Positions 47,283 to 59,389 are shown, numbered from the stretch's first letter. The stretch: 64,000 bases of DNA from Kingdonia uniflora (GCA_014058105.1 JACGCM010000560.1:4278001-4342000), one strand, 5' to 3'. Made by a program: numbers and translations. Notes: generated by a model not told the origin, from the sequence alone.

Positions 47283-47290
47283 CTGCTGAC
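47283..47290 (+). other. TSD arm CTGCTGAC, right of hAT2
   Basis: Matches the reverse complement at 33013-33020. It lies in the copia X protease codons for ..(A)ADL. Confidence 0.9.
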
Positions 47291-50200
47291 CTCAACAACC
47301 TAAATGATCACTCTACTTATGGACGAACAGACACAATCATGGTGGGCAATGGACAAGGTTTGAAAATCTCTCATACTGGTTCTTCTACTTTCTCCACTCC
47401 TCACACTACATTTCATCTTAAAAACATACTCCATGGCCCATACATTACATAAAATCTATTATCAGTTCACAAATTTGTTAATGATAACAACTGTTCTTTG
47501 ACTTTTGCCTATAATTCTTTTTTTGTCAAGGACAACAACTCAAGGAGGATTCTTTTCCAAGGACATCATGAGAATGGGCTCTATCCTCTCCCTCTTCATA
47601 CACTTCCCAAGACAATAAAGATCAACTCTTCTCCAACTGCCTTTATTAGAGAAAGATCATCCCCCACCATCTGCCATCAAAGACTAGGTCATCCCTCCTC
47701 CTCTACTTTACAAATTGTATTAGCTAATAATAAACTGCCTATTACTAGTTCAATAAAGTATTTGTCTTTTTGCAACTCTTGCCAATGTGGTAGATGTAAG
47801 AAACTTCCCTTCAATCTATCACCATCTAGATTTGTATCTCCTTTACATATTATTCACGCTGATTTGTGAGGTCCCTCACTTCAACAATCTGTACCAGGCT
47901 TCAAATACTATGCTAGTTTTGTGGATGATTATTTTAAATATTATTGGATATATCCACTTTCCACTAAGGCTGAATTCTATAGTGTTTTTGTTACATTCAA
48001 GACTCAAATAGAACATCAATTAGATACCAAAATAAAGATCTTAAGATCAGATGCAGATGCAGAGGGTGAATTTACAAGCTCAGTATTCACAACCTTCTTA
48101 TCTCACCATGGTATTTTGCATCAGTTCTCTTGTCCACACACTCCTGAACAGAATGGAGTAGCTAAAAGAAAGCATAGGCATATAGTAGATCTCAGTAAAA
48201 TACTATTCTCACAAAGCAATGCCCCTTTCAAGTATTGGGTAGAGGTTTTTCACACTTTTGTCTTTCTCATCAATAAGCTACCCTCCAAATCTCTTGACAA
48301 TATCTCACCATGGGAGAAACTTTTTAATCACACACCAGACTACTCTTTTCTTAAAGTCTATGGTTGTGCCTGCTTCCCATGGTTAAGACCTTATACTAAA
48401 ACTATACTCCAACCTAGAAGTAAGATGTGTGTGTTCATAGGTTACAATTACCTTCACAAAGGTTACAGATGCCTTGATATGCTTAATGATAAAATCTATA
48501 ACCCAAGGCATGTTGTGTTTAATGAAGAATGTTTTCCTTTTAAAACTTCTTATGAATCAGCTACTATATCACCACAAACCTCAGCTTCATCCCCATACAC
48601 TTTACCCTTATCCCCTTTTTCAACTACAAATGTTATATTACCTACCTCACATCATTCATCCTTATCACCTTCTGTCCATTCAAATCCCACTACTCCCCGA
48701 ACAATTATAACCCCACATCAAACACCTACTATTCAGCCACAATCTCCTACAGAAAACCATACTTTATCCACCCCATCAATACATGTACCCATACCTACAG
48801 AGTCTACATTGTTACCTAATACACTACATCCATTAATACCACCTACCAGACAACCTATTACACATCCTACAAGACAAATACAACCTCACTCAAGCAACAA
48901 CAGTCATCACATGTTCACAAGATCCAAAAATGGAATCTACAAGCCTAAAATACTTCTAGCCACAAAACACCCTATTTCTCAACCACCCTTGTCAAGTACA
49001 TCTAGTATTATCCCTACTTGTTACTCACAAGCTTAAAGACAAAAATTGGAGAAAGGCAATGGCAGATGAGTACAATGCATTACAATCAACAGGCACATGG
49101 GCATTTGTTCCACCATCTCCTACACACCGCATAGTTGGATGTAAGTGGGTATTTAAAGTGAAACAATACTCCAATGGTACTATTGAAAGATATAAAGCAA
49201 GACTAGTAGCCAAGGGATACCATCAACAACAAGGAATTGATTTTATGGATACCTTTAGTCCTGTGGTCAAACCAACAACCATCAGACTTGTCCTCTCTAT
49301 AGCTGTCCAATTTGACTGGGTTATCAAGCAACTAGATGTGAGTAATGCTTTTCTACATGGTCATATGCAAGAAACTGTATACATGTCCCAGCCACCAGGA
49401 TTCATTAATGCTGATAACCCTACTCATGTTTGCAAATTACACAAGTCCTTCTATGGACTCAAGCAAGCACCTAGAGCATAGTATGAAGAACTTTTCCATG
49501 ATCTTCTAGCTCTAGGTTTCTCTATATGCCCCCCCTGATCCTTCCCTCTTCACAAAACACAATGATGTCTTTTAACTTTTATCCTAGTTTATGTGGATGA
49601 CATTATAATCAATGGCAACTCTCTCCAATATTGCAATAAGGTCATTCAACAACTCATCTTAAAATTTGCAATGAAAGATCTGGGGAATCTACACTATTTT
49701 ATGGGATTAGAAGTAAAGAGAACATCCAAGGGTATGTTCATCTCACAGTCAAAATACTCTCTTGATCTTCTACAGAAAGCTTCCATGGAAGGTTCCAAAC
49801 CATGTTCCACACTAGCATCTGCAAGTTTCAAGCTAGATACAACTAGTGGAGAATTACTATCGAATCCAACAGAGTACAGATTACTTGTGGGAGGCCTGCA
49901 GTACCTTTCTTGGGCAATACATGATTTATGCTTTGCTGTGAATCAGATCTGTCAACATATGCATGCTCCCAGGATAACACACTTGACTGCAGTTAAAAGA
50001 ATTCTTAGGTTTCTCAAAGGTGCCCTATCACATGGACTTTCTTACACAAAGGGATCTCTTTCAATTACTGCATACTCTGATGCTGACTGGGCTGGATGCC
50101 CCTATGATAGGAGATCCACCAGTGGATACTGTATTTTTTTGGGGAATAATCATATCTCCTGGAGCGCAAAGAAGCAACCTACAGTAGCTAAATCCTCTAC

Positions 50201-50548
50201 TGAGTCTGAATATAGGTCTTTAGCCCATACAGCAGTTGAATTGACTTGGATATGTTCAGTTTTCAAAGACTTGAAGTTTCCTTTATCTTCACCTCCTCTT
50301 CTTTGGTGTGACAACATTAGTGCCATAGAACTTGCTTCCAATCCTGTGTTCCATGCTAGATCTAAACACATTGAGGTGAATTATCACTATATCAGGGGAC
50401 TGGTTCATCTCAAGCTGCTACTTATCAAGTACCAATGCACTCAAGACTAGGTTGCAGACATCTTTACAAAAGGCCTTTCTACTCAAAGGTTCACAAGGCT
50501 ACAGGCCAAGATCTCAGTTCTATCATCTCCCTTCAACTTGAGGGGGTG
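47291..50548 (+). pseudogene. Copia X pol (protease end, integrase, RT, RNase H)
   Basis: Begins LNNLNDHSTYGRTDTIMVGN. Integrase: CHQRLGHPS, CNSCQCGRCKK, FVDDYFKYYW, then the second catalytic Asp in RSDADAEGEF, where a 6-base GATGCA duplication expands the usual RSD...GEF, and PEQNGVAKRKHR. After a Pro/Ser/Thr-rich linker the frame changes between 49036 and 49059. RT is well preserved: [44 protein letters not shown], then a stop and frameshift near 49481-49580, YVDDIII. RNase H: SDADWAGCPYDRRSTSGY, SSTESEYRSL, HARSKHIEVNYHYIRGL. A TAG lies at about 50448. Polypurine tract CTTGAGGGGGTG at 50537-50548. Confidence 0.92.
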
Positions 50549-50767
50549 TAATAACAGTAACTAGCATAATGTATAACTCTGTAAGTACAACTGTAGACAG
50601 CTGTAATACTAACAGTATATAACTGTATCTCCTACTGTAACTGACTACAACTGTAGACAGTTGTAATACTAACAATATGTAATTGTATCTCCTATAAATA
50701 GCTTTGTCCTTTGAGCTTGATCAGTAATGAAATTAGTCTGAGTTCTCTCTTCATCTCCATTCTATTA
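50549..50767 (+). repeat. 3' LTR of copia X
   Basis: 219 bp, TAATAACAG...TTCTATTA, TATAAATA at 50693-50700. It has the same internal ~59-bp tandem duplication as the 5' LTR but only one copy of the 34-bp terminal unit. Confidence 0.88.
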
Positions 50768-51080
50768 GAGATGATGTATACAATGTTCACTGTTTAAAAC
50801 GACTTCTGTCAACCAGAATTGTAAGGAACATCAAGCTCCTTTATGAAATAATCTAATGAAGAATCTTGGCAGGTAGAAGAGAAACCTAGCCATGTCCACT
50901 TGGATTCGGATAGAAGTAAAAAGGTCAGTGACTTCAGCTTGAATTGGCTGATAGATTCCAGTCTAGCACTAATTTATTGTTTACATAAGTTTACTTTCGA
51001 CTTTATAAATTATAATCTAATTTTTTTCTCTCCGAATTGTAGATTATGCCCCTTGTAGATAGTTCGGTTCTTTTACTAAT
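50768..51080. other. TSD and unassigned flank of copia X
   Basis: GAGAT TSD at 50768-50772. The remaining 300 bases show no certain element. A plus-strand reading EEKPSHVHLDSDRSKKVSDF is open but unrecognised; L1-b motifs begin after about 51080. Confidence 0.4.
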
Positions 51081-52076
51081 GTACTACAAGTGGCTCCACT
51101 CTGGCAACAAGAACACTTCCTTTTTTCATGCTAGAAGAAATGCAAAAACCTTAGAGCATCTCCTAAAGTGCCTCACTACCTTGGTTGAAAAAAAGACAAA
51201 TCCTAGGTAGTGTGGCTCTATTTCTTACCTGACTTGTATTTTTAATAGGCACCCAAGTGTTAGGCGCTTGTTTTATTTTTTTTGAAAAAAAATAAAAAAT
51301 AAAAAATTTCTTAAGTTCAAATTGGGCGCCCAAGTCTTAGGCGCCCGATTTGAATTTTTGTTAAAAAAGATAATTGGGTGCCCAATCGCGACTTTAAAAA
51401 CCAAGGTTGAGTCTTGGATTTCCAAGTCCAAGACTCAACCTTGCTTTTGGAGACTCAAATCCAAGGTACTGAGGCACTATTAGATAACGAAAATCCTAGG
51501 TGGCACCTTGGATTCTAAGGTAGTGAGGCACTTTAGGAGATGCTCTTAAAACTGAGATAAAGGGAGAAGATGGTATGCTTATCAAAGATCATGTACAGAT
51601 AAAGCAACACATAGTGGAATATTACAAAAATTAATTCTTTGAGCGTGGGGTTACAGTATGTCCAGAGTTGTTTGATTATATGTCCAGGACAGTGACTACA
51701 GCTGAAAATGTTAATTTATCAAAAAGCCCAGATAAGGAGGAGATACATGCAGCTGTTTTTGCACTTAATGGGGAGATTTCAACACGTCCTTTTCAAGCGA
51801 CTTTTTCAAAATTTATTGGGATATTATATCAGAAGACATCTATAAAAGGTATCACCTTCTTCTTTATGAATGATTAACTACCAGTTAGCTTTAATACCAA
51901 CCTAATTGTGTTTATACCAAAAATCAAAAACCCTAGTACGATAAAGCTCAACAGACCCATATGCTTGAGTAATTTTATGTTTAAAGTAATCACAAAGATT
52001 ATGGCTACCAGATTATCACCAGTTGCTGCAGATAGAGTATTTTCTTGGAATCATAGTGCATTTATTAATAATAAAA
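51081..52076 (+). pseudogene. L1-b LINE ORF2, start of reverse transcriptase
   Basis: YKWLHSGNKNTSFFHARRNAK (51090-51150) is the plant L1 motif before RT. After the MITE at 51154-51545: LKTEIKGEDGMLI, IKQHIVEYY, a frame 51668-51877 (EEIHAAVFALNG), then VFIPKIKNPSTIKLNRPICL and FKVITKIMATRL, HSAFINN. It is cut at 52076 by element E; the next residues (NIHNNVCMSS) are at 58037. The usual A.GPDG motif is degraded (ALNGEISTRPFQATF). Role: target-primed reverse transcription. Dead copy. Confidence 0.82.
51154..51545. mobile_element. Tourist-like (PIF/Harbinger) MITE, 392 bp
   Basis: TSD TTA at 51151-51153 and 51546-51548. Near-perfect 29-bp terminal inverted repeats starting GAGCATCTCCTAAAGTGCC. 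No ORF. The interior contains a perfect 16-bp stem (51403-51418 with 51427-51442) around an 8-base loop and several GGCGCCCAA-type blocks. Confidence 0.92.
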
Positions 52077-53141
52077 TAAAACATCCATATTTGGAGTTTG
52101 TTTCATTCCGTGTCTAGTTTAAATGTCAGCACTATCTCGTGGTTACTCAACGTCAGAGATTGCACATGGAGCGACTACAGCTGGACTGGCACTGAGCATG
52201 TAAGTGGGTTTCTAACTCCTTGTTCTATAATATCAAGCCCTATGTATTTTTACAAAGTATGGAAAAGGTAATAAGTATGTTTTTTAAGACAGCAGAACTT
52301 CTATTTGAATAGATTTCATTTTCTATTCGAATAGAACTGTGAACATTTTTATTCGAATAGATTTTATTGTATTCGAATAGAAATGTCTCAGGCTGTTTTT
52401 TAATCGAATAGAATAATTTTTGTTCGAATAGATTGGCTTAGCCTGTTTCTTCATGTTTCTTTTTATTCGAATAGATTTTTTTTTATTCAAATAAATTGGC
52501 TCAACCTGATTTTATTCGAATATATTTAAAATCTATTCGAACAGAGATCGTAATTTCTATTTTCTAATAAAGGACAACGTTCCTTTTTTCAAAACTCCCT
52601 ACTTGAAAAACCTTTTTTTTTTCTACGGCTTATTGTTTAAAGTGGGGAGAGATTATTCTTGAGAGATTCGAGAGACAATTAAAATACTCAAATCTTGAAT
52701 CAATCATCATTGACCAAGAAACCCTAATTATGGATTGAAGAACTTGAGGGATTCAATAAAGGAAGCTTCGACGAAAGATTGGAGCGAGAAGTTGCGAGAA
52801 CACGGAATCGACTGCGAGGAGTTCAATTAGAGGAGAGGTAACCACGGGATGTGTTTATCGAGTCTATAAGTAATTGAATACTGGTAATTTGATTTTAATA
52901 GTTGATTATTTAGCTGTCGGGTGATTTGACAGTGACCTGTGGGATTTTCTCCTAAGAAAGGTTTCCCTCAGGGTTAAAATTGTTTGGCCTTGTATTTAAT
53001 TTCTTATTGCTTGTTGACACTAGATAATTTGACCAACTTGATTTAGGTTAAGCTTTGACCATTAATTCAAAGGAATTATGACCTATCGATTTAGACCTAA
53101 AACAATCAAAATTTATTAGTCTCAAGCATCTAGGAATTTCA
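52077..53141 (+). repeat. 5' LTR of element E
   Basis: TAAAACATCC (TG altered to TA) ... GGAATTTCA. Between about 52300 and 52545 there are about ten ATTCGAAT or one-base variants spaced roughly 20-25 bases apart, half followed by AGA(T/A)T. Confidence 0.9.
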
Positions 53142-53143
53142 AT

Positions 53144-53155
53144 TGGTACCAGAGC
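53144..53155 (+). other. Primer-binding site of element E
   Basis: TGGTACCAGAGC, close to the initiator-Met site, two bases after the LTR end. Confidence 0.82.
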
Positions 53156-53214
53156 GGTCACGCCTTGAGGTTTAAAAACCTAAACGTGGATCCCGGATAG
53201 TTTGCTTGAGAATA

Positions 53215-55040
53215 ATGAGTTTCGAGAAGTTTGGAGGTCCTGTAAATCGCCCTCCACTCTTTGTTGGCAAAGAATACCTATACTGGAAAGTCTGAATGAT
53301 TGCATACTTATAATCAATCGAAGATGTATGGATTGCTATTGAGGATGGATGGACACCCCCTACTGTGATGCAAGGTCTACCAGGGAGTGTTATTGAGGTC
53401 AAAAGAAGAAAATGATACTGTTGGTTATAATTCTAAAGGCTTCAATGTTATCTTTATGGCTGTGAGTCAAAGTGAGTTTCGACATATCTCTGCATGTACC
53501 ACTTCTAAAGAAGCTTGGGACATCCTAGTTCTAACTCATAAAGGCGATGATACAATCAAATAAAGTAAACTTCAAATGCTTACTTCGCAATTTGAGAATA
53601 TCAGAATAAGTAAAAATGAACCCTTTGACGAGTTGTATGTGAGACTAAGTGATATTATAAACACTAGTGCCGCATTAGGAGCAGCGTACTCTGATGTTCA
53701 AATTATTTGCAAAGTTCTAAGATCTCTTCCAAAGAGCTTTAGATCCAGACGTGATACTATCGAGGAAGCACAAGATCTTAAGAAAATGAAACCCGATACA
53801 TTGGCAAGAAAATTGCAAACGTTTGAACTCGAGATGAAAATGGAAAATCCCGAGAAGAACAAGAGTGTTGCTTTCAAGTCTTCATCTTACTCCTCTTCTT
53901 CTAAGGGTACCATAGGAGCTGACAACTCATCTGATTCTGATAATTATGATGGGTCTGATCTGGATTCACAGATTGCCTCTATAAGTTATCAGCTTAAAAA
54001 CCTTGTGAAACAATGCCAATTTTAAAAATAAGGGCAATCGGTGAATCATAAGTCGCGAACTCAGTATCAACATAGAGTGAATACCCGGCAGACCAACCTT
54101 GACACTAACCTAAGTCAAATTGAATGTTACAAGTGTCGTAAGCTTGGTCATTATGCTCACAACTGTCCTAATAAGAAATCTGTGACCAATCACAAAGTTA
54201 TGAATATCAGCGTTACTTGGGATAACAGTGATGATGAGAATAATAATAATAAGAGTCATCCCCAAGTAGTTGATAATGGAAATTATTGTGTATATTCTGC
54301 TATTCTAAATTGTGGTAATAATAACTATGACATTTTTGAACTTAAAAATTCTGTTGAAAATTAGAGTGATCAAGGACAAAATGAGTTTGAAGACCTGAAT
54401 CTTGAGGACTTGTATGTTCAGACTCTCGCCAAGTATATGAAACTCGGTAAACTTAATAAAGTCTTGAAAGGCCAAGTTAATACACTTAAGTGCGAACTTT
54501 AAGACAAAACTGAGAATACAAGTCATGAGATAGAGGTTTTTGAGAATGATAACCTAGGCCTTCATGACAAAATTGTGTTTTAAGAAAAATAAGTTAATGA
54601 TGCAAAGGAGAAAATGAAATCAACTTCGTTCGGCCAAGCTTGATGTAGTTCTATCTCAGCAGAAACTTAAGAAGTTCTGTCATGGGGCCAAGAATATTGA
54701 TAAAATGTTATGTATGAAAAAGACGGATAATGATTAAAGGAGTCTAGGATATGAGGAACATTTTCCTAAAGTCAAGACTCCTCAAATCACAAAGTTTGTA
54801 AAAGCAATTGCTTCTACCTCGGTGCCCAAACATAACATGATATTCACTACTCATAATCACGCCAAATGGGTTTCTTACTCTCATATTTATTATTGTAGTA
54901 TATGTGGTCGAAAGGGTCATATTGCATTTTATTATAGATTTGTTGGACCCTATCAACCATATGCTCGCTTTTTCAATGGATATAGATATAAGTCATATGT
55001 GAATGTTTCTAATGTGAAAAGTAAGAATTTGAGTAGGTGA
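53215..55040 (+). pseudogene. SIRE-like gag of element E
   Basis: Starts MSFEKFGGPVNRPPLF at 53215 with GKEYLYWKV and IEDVWIAIEDGW; frame shifts follow. The 53576-54025 frame has FENIRISKNEPFDELYVRLS, KVLRSLPKSFRSR and KKMKPDTLARKLQTFELEM, the UBN2 gag core as worded in SIRE/Maximus copia elements. Zinc knuckle CYKCRKLGHYAHNC at 54125-54166 is complete. Then a coiled-coil-like stretch (54400-54700) and a second knuckle-like CSICGRKGH at about 54894 whose last Cys is replaced by Tyr. Stops at 54364 and 54500 region. No pol follows. Confidence 0.85.
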
Positions 55041-56967
55041 TTTGCTCCAGAAACATCACCTCAAAAGGTGATTCGGGCAGTTTGGATGCGAAATGATGAC
55101 TTGTCGCCACAAATAAAGTGATAAATCAAAACTAAGAAGGGTTATAAGTATGCTTCATTGATTAGGTACGTTTCTTACCCTGTCTCAGTTTGTTTTTGTT
55201 TTATTTTTTTTGGATAGTAGGATATTGTTCTAGTTTTTTATATACATTTTGCACTTTAGAAGCTTTTGTTTGTAGAATATTCTTACTAGACTTGGACCTT
55301 GTTTTGTGTTATATTCATTTGTGGGATAATTATTTGGTAAAACCATATTTCATAATAGTCATTGATTCTCTTGTTTAAACTAAAAGCTCATCGTAACTAG
55401 AACCACGTGAGGATAACTGTAGAGACTTCGAACCTAATGTTATGTGAGGATCTAACCTTATTTCTGAGCTTCGAGTGTTATGACATTTACTCTTCATTTT
55501 TGATCTCGTTGTTTGTGATCTCATTTCGCTTTCTTACCCAATTGTCAAATGGTAACATCAAAGTCAAGTTATACTAGTGATACTTTCCTATTTTTACTCT
55601 AGGCGAAAAAGTTGACGGTGTTCAGCCGAAGATATTATAATAGGAGTTTTTATTGGTACATCTTTTTGGCATTTGTCTGTGCTTACCCAAATTTTTATCC
55701 GCTTGCAGCCCCTTGTGCCTTAAAATATGCCATTCGTTTTTCTACCCAAAATCTTTTATTATTTTACCCATTTGTTCTTAGGCTTTTCAGTGAAAAAAAA
55801 GAGAAGGAAAAGTGTGATTTTTGGGGGAAGATGAAAAGAAGAATACAATGAGTCCCCAAATGACGTTTTTATTATCTCAAATAAGAGTCATAGAGAAAAA
55901 AATATAAAGGGGAGAAGTGGAATTTTATTTATGTGTACTCAATAAGAAAAAGAATGACGGAAGGTGAATTTGGTTTCAAGTAAGAAGGAGAGTTAGTATA
56001 ACTGTAGTCTCAGAATGCCAACAAAATACCTACTCCGTCATATGCCTACCCGTGCCTACATTATAACCTGTTTTAAAGACCTATTTGATCATGAGTTCGG
56101 CGCAGTCACTATTAGTGGAGAGTAGATATATGGAGTATTTATTAGTTTTAACTTGACACCATATATGACAAATGGGGTTCTTTTCTATGAGATCTTCCAG
56201 CTCACAGTGCGTCGTTTTAGATGAAACATGACTTTTTTGCTGTTTTATATTCATATTCATATTTTACTTAGATTGTTTGCTAGTCAATTCTCAGTGATTT
56301 TGTGTGACCACTATGAGAGGCCTAAGTTGAAACAACTTTCCAATATAGTATTCTAACTGCGGCTAAGTAATACGTTAAAAACTGGATAACTCTTTGACTA
56401 TGCACACACACACACACCAAGTAATTGTTTTATAACACATTTGCAATATTTTGGTCTTTATAGGATATTTTAGATTTATTATCTTTCTATCATGCTTTAT
56501 GTTTAGGAGGAGTGTTGTCTTCTTTTGCTTACTTATTTCAGATACACTCCCCATGTGTGTTTTCTTTTATCTCATTTTACGGGGGTTACAATTATTTTGA
56601 GGGGGAGATGCATATTATTTTGGGGTATTGGTGTTTTAGTATTTTTACTAACTATACTTTGTTCTATTGGTTTGCTTCTCCTTTGATTAGCTATTTACCC
56701 TTTGTTCATCTGTAGCAAAAAGGGGGAGAGATGATCATGACAGGTAAGTCAGGCAAGTTATGTTCTTTTTTCTGGATCCATTACTTTAAATGAACGGTTA
56801 CGTGATGTATCTTGTTTAGTGTACAGGGATTCTGGAGTATATGTTATATAAGATGAAAGTAGAGCTTTGAGTATGGATGTTCAGTAATTGAGTCAGTCCA
56901 TCGAGCTGTTTTTTTATTTCTTATAGTTAGTTCTTGTTTTGACAAGAAATGAACCAAAGGGGGAGAT
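55041..56967 (+). other. Noncoding 3' interior of element E
   Basis: No pol or env motif. T-rich, with a (CA)n microsatellite at about 56404-56418 and three GGGGGAGA motifs (about 56599, 56722 and 56959), the last being the active polypurine tract before the LTR. Confidence 0.65.
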
Positions 56968-58031
56968 TGAAACATCCATATTTGGAGTTTGTTTCATTCC
57001 GTGTCTAGTTTAGATGTCAGCACTATCTCGTGGTTACTCTGCGTCAGAGATTGCACATGGAGCGACTACAGCTGGACTGGCACTGAGCATGTAAGTGAGT
57101 TTTTAACTCCTTGTTCTATAATATCAAGCCCTATGTATTTTTACAAAGTATGGAAAAGATAATAAGTATGTTATTTAAGATAACAGAACTTCTATTCGAA
57201 TAGATTTCATTTTTTATTCAAATAGAATTGGAAACATTTTTATTCGAATAAATTTTATTGTATTCGAATAGAAATGTCTCAGACTGTTTTTTATTCGAAT
57301 AGAATCATTTTTATTGGAATAGATTGGCTCAGCCTATTTCTTCATGTTTTTTTTTATTCGAATAAATTTCTTTTTATTCAAATAAATTGGCTTAGCCTGA
57401 TTTTATTCGAATACATTTAAAATCTATTCGAATAGAGATCGTGATTTTTGTTTTCTAATAAAATACAACATTCCTTTTTTCAGAACTCCCTTCTTGAAAA
57501 ACTTATTTTTTTCTAGGGATTATTTTTTAGAGTGAGGAGAGATTATTCTTGAGAGATTTAAGAGAGAATTAAAATACTCAAATCTTGAATTAATCGTCAT
57601 TGATCAAGAAACCCTAATCATTGATTGAAGAACTTGAGGGATTCAGGAAAGAAAGCTTCGACGAGAGATTGGAGCGAAAAGTTGCGAGAACGCGGAATCG
57701 ACTGCGAGGAGTTCAATTAGAGGAGAGGTAACCACGGGATGTGCTTATCGAGTCTGTAAGTAATTGAATACTTGTAATTTGATTTCAATAGTGAATTATT
57801 TAGCTGTCGGGTGATTCGACTGCGACCTGTGGGTTTTTCTCCTGAGAAAGGTTTCCCACAGGGTTAAAATTGTTTGGCCTTGTGTTTAATTTCCTATTGC
57901 TAGTTGACACTAGATAATTTGGCCAACTTGATTTAGGTTAAGTTTTGACCATTAATTCAAAGGAATTAAGACCTATCGATTTAGACCTAAAACAATCGAA
58001 ATTGGTTAGTCTCAAGCGTCTAGGAATTTCA
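56968..58031 (+). repeat. 3' LTR of element E
   Basis: TGAAACATCC...GGAATTTCA, 1,064 bp. It has the same array of TTCGAA palindromes (about 57195-57440, more of them exact than in the 5' LTR). Moderate divergence from the 5' LTR. Confidence 0.9.
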
Positions 58032-59389
58032 TAAAAATATTCATAATAATGTGTGTATGTCCTCAAAACTGATAAATGAAATGGCTGTAAAGAGCAAAGG
58101 AGGAAATGTGAGGCTAAAATTAGATATTTCCCAAGCTTATAACACATTGAGTTGGGAGTATCTATTCTCTATTCTTAAGCTTTTTGGTTAAATCAGACCT
58201 TTAATTATTAGATCAGGATGGTTATTAGCAGTGGTATGATTTTAATATCAGTTAATGGCAGTCCTACAGGATATTTTGAAGCAAGGAGAGTGCTCAAGCA
58301 GGGTGATCCCCTCTATCTTTTATTATTTGCCATGGCTGAGGATATACTTAGTTTTAACTTGCAACATATTAGAGATACAAACAAGATACAGCCTATGGTC
58401 TCTATAAAGCAGTTCTTAACTCCAACTCAATTTTTTTTGTTGATGACATTTTCTTATTTGTCAATGGGGATATTAAGTGTCTCAAACAACTAAGGACTGT
58501 CCTCAGTACATATCAGCAAGCATCTTAGCAGATAGTGAGTCAGGAGAAAAGCAAGATCTTTATGGGTAGTGTAGCTTGTACTAGCAGAAGAATTGTCTCA
58601 CAAGTATTTGGATTTTCTGAAGCCAAGTTTCCAGAATCTTACTTGGGCATTTCTCTTATTCATGAAAGGGTAAAGAAAAGTATCATCAGGCCTCTAGTTG
58701 AAAAAAATTTAAGGAGAGCTAATAGCTGGGTAGGAAAACTGTCATTTTTTCAGGGTAGAGTGATACTTGCCAAGTCAGTGCTAAATAGTATGCTAATCTA
58801 CAACATGTCTATTTATAAATGGCCTCAAAGCATTATCCAAGAAGGAGATCAAATTTTAAGGAATTTCATATGGACGGGAGACCCTACACAGAGAAAAGGA
58901 ATAACTTTGAAATGGGAAAAGCTCTGTAAACTTACAAAAGAGGGGGGACTTAGAATAAGGGGCTTAAGAGAAGTAAACCAAGCATTATTGCATAAACTCT
59001 ACTGGACTTTTATAGAGGGTAAGGAGGACTGGGCTCAATTCATGAAGGCTGAGTTCACAAGCAAATATGGGGATACAATACAGTACTATAAGAAGTTAAC
59101 AGTTTGGGTAGGCATTAAAATGGCAGTATAGATAACAAGACCATATATTGGATAACTAATAGGAGATGGTACCAAAATTAATTTTTGGAGGGACACATGG
59201 GCTACTAGTATACCACTCAGAGAATATATTGGCCTTCCTAGTAACTTGTGGAAGAGATGCAAAGCTAAACTTAGTGATTTCATCAACAGCTCTGGATGGC
59301 ATATGCCTCATGACATGATGCTACAACTCTTAGCTCTGGGCATCAACATACACAACATACATAACATACATTGCAACCCAAATCAAGAA
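58032..59389 (+). pseudogene. L1-b LINE ORF2, reverse transcriptase core and C-terminal region
   Basis: NIHNNVCMSSKLINEMAVKS, LKLDISQAYNTLSWEYLF, VNGSPTGYFEARRVLKQGDP, then FFVDDIFLF at about 58435 (FVDD for the YADD box), then the 58535-59131 frame: GISLIHERVKKSII, SFFQGRVILAKSVLNS, NFIWTGDPTQRKGI and GGLRIRGLREVNQALLHKLY. All are in normal L1 order. It is cut at 59389 by element D and resumes at 63934. A few stops and shifts only, so it is better preserved than L1-a. Confidence 0.88.

Larger units (their letters stand above)
47283..50767 (+). mobile_element. Copia element X, 3' half
   Basis: Continues the X protease from the hAT insertion point, then integrase, RT, RNase H, polypurine tract and 3' LTR. 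Downstream flank GAGAT (50768-50772) matches ATCTC at 34506-34510 on the opposite strand. LTR sequence and coding continuity assign it to the same copy as 33013-34505. Confidence 0.93.
52077..58031 (+). mobile_element. Gag-only copia-type retrotransposon E (5,955 bp)
   Basis: TSD TAAAA at 52072-52076 and 58032-58036; LTRs of 1,065 and 1,064 bp; primer site 53144-53155; polypurine tract GGGGGAGAT before 56968. The interior codes only for a SIRE-like gag and gag-like downstream region; no protease, integrase or RT motif is seen in 3.8 kb. It therefore fits the TR-GAG class of non-autonomous elements. Inserted in L1-b RT, whose frame resumes on the far side. Confidence 0.9.
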
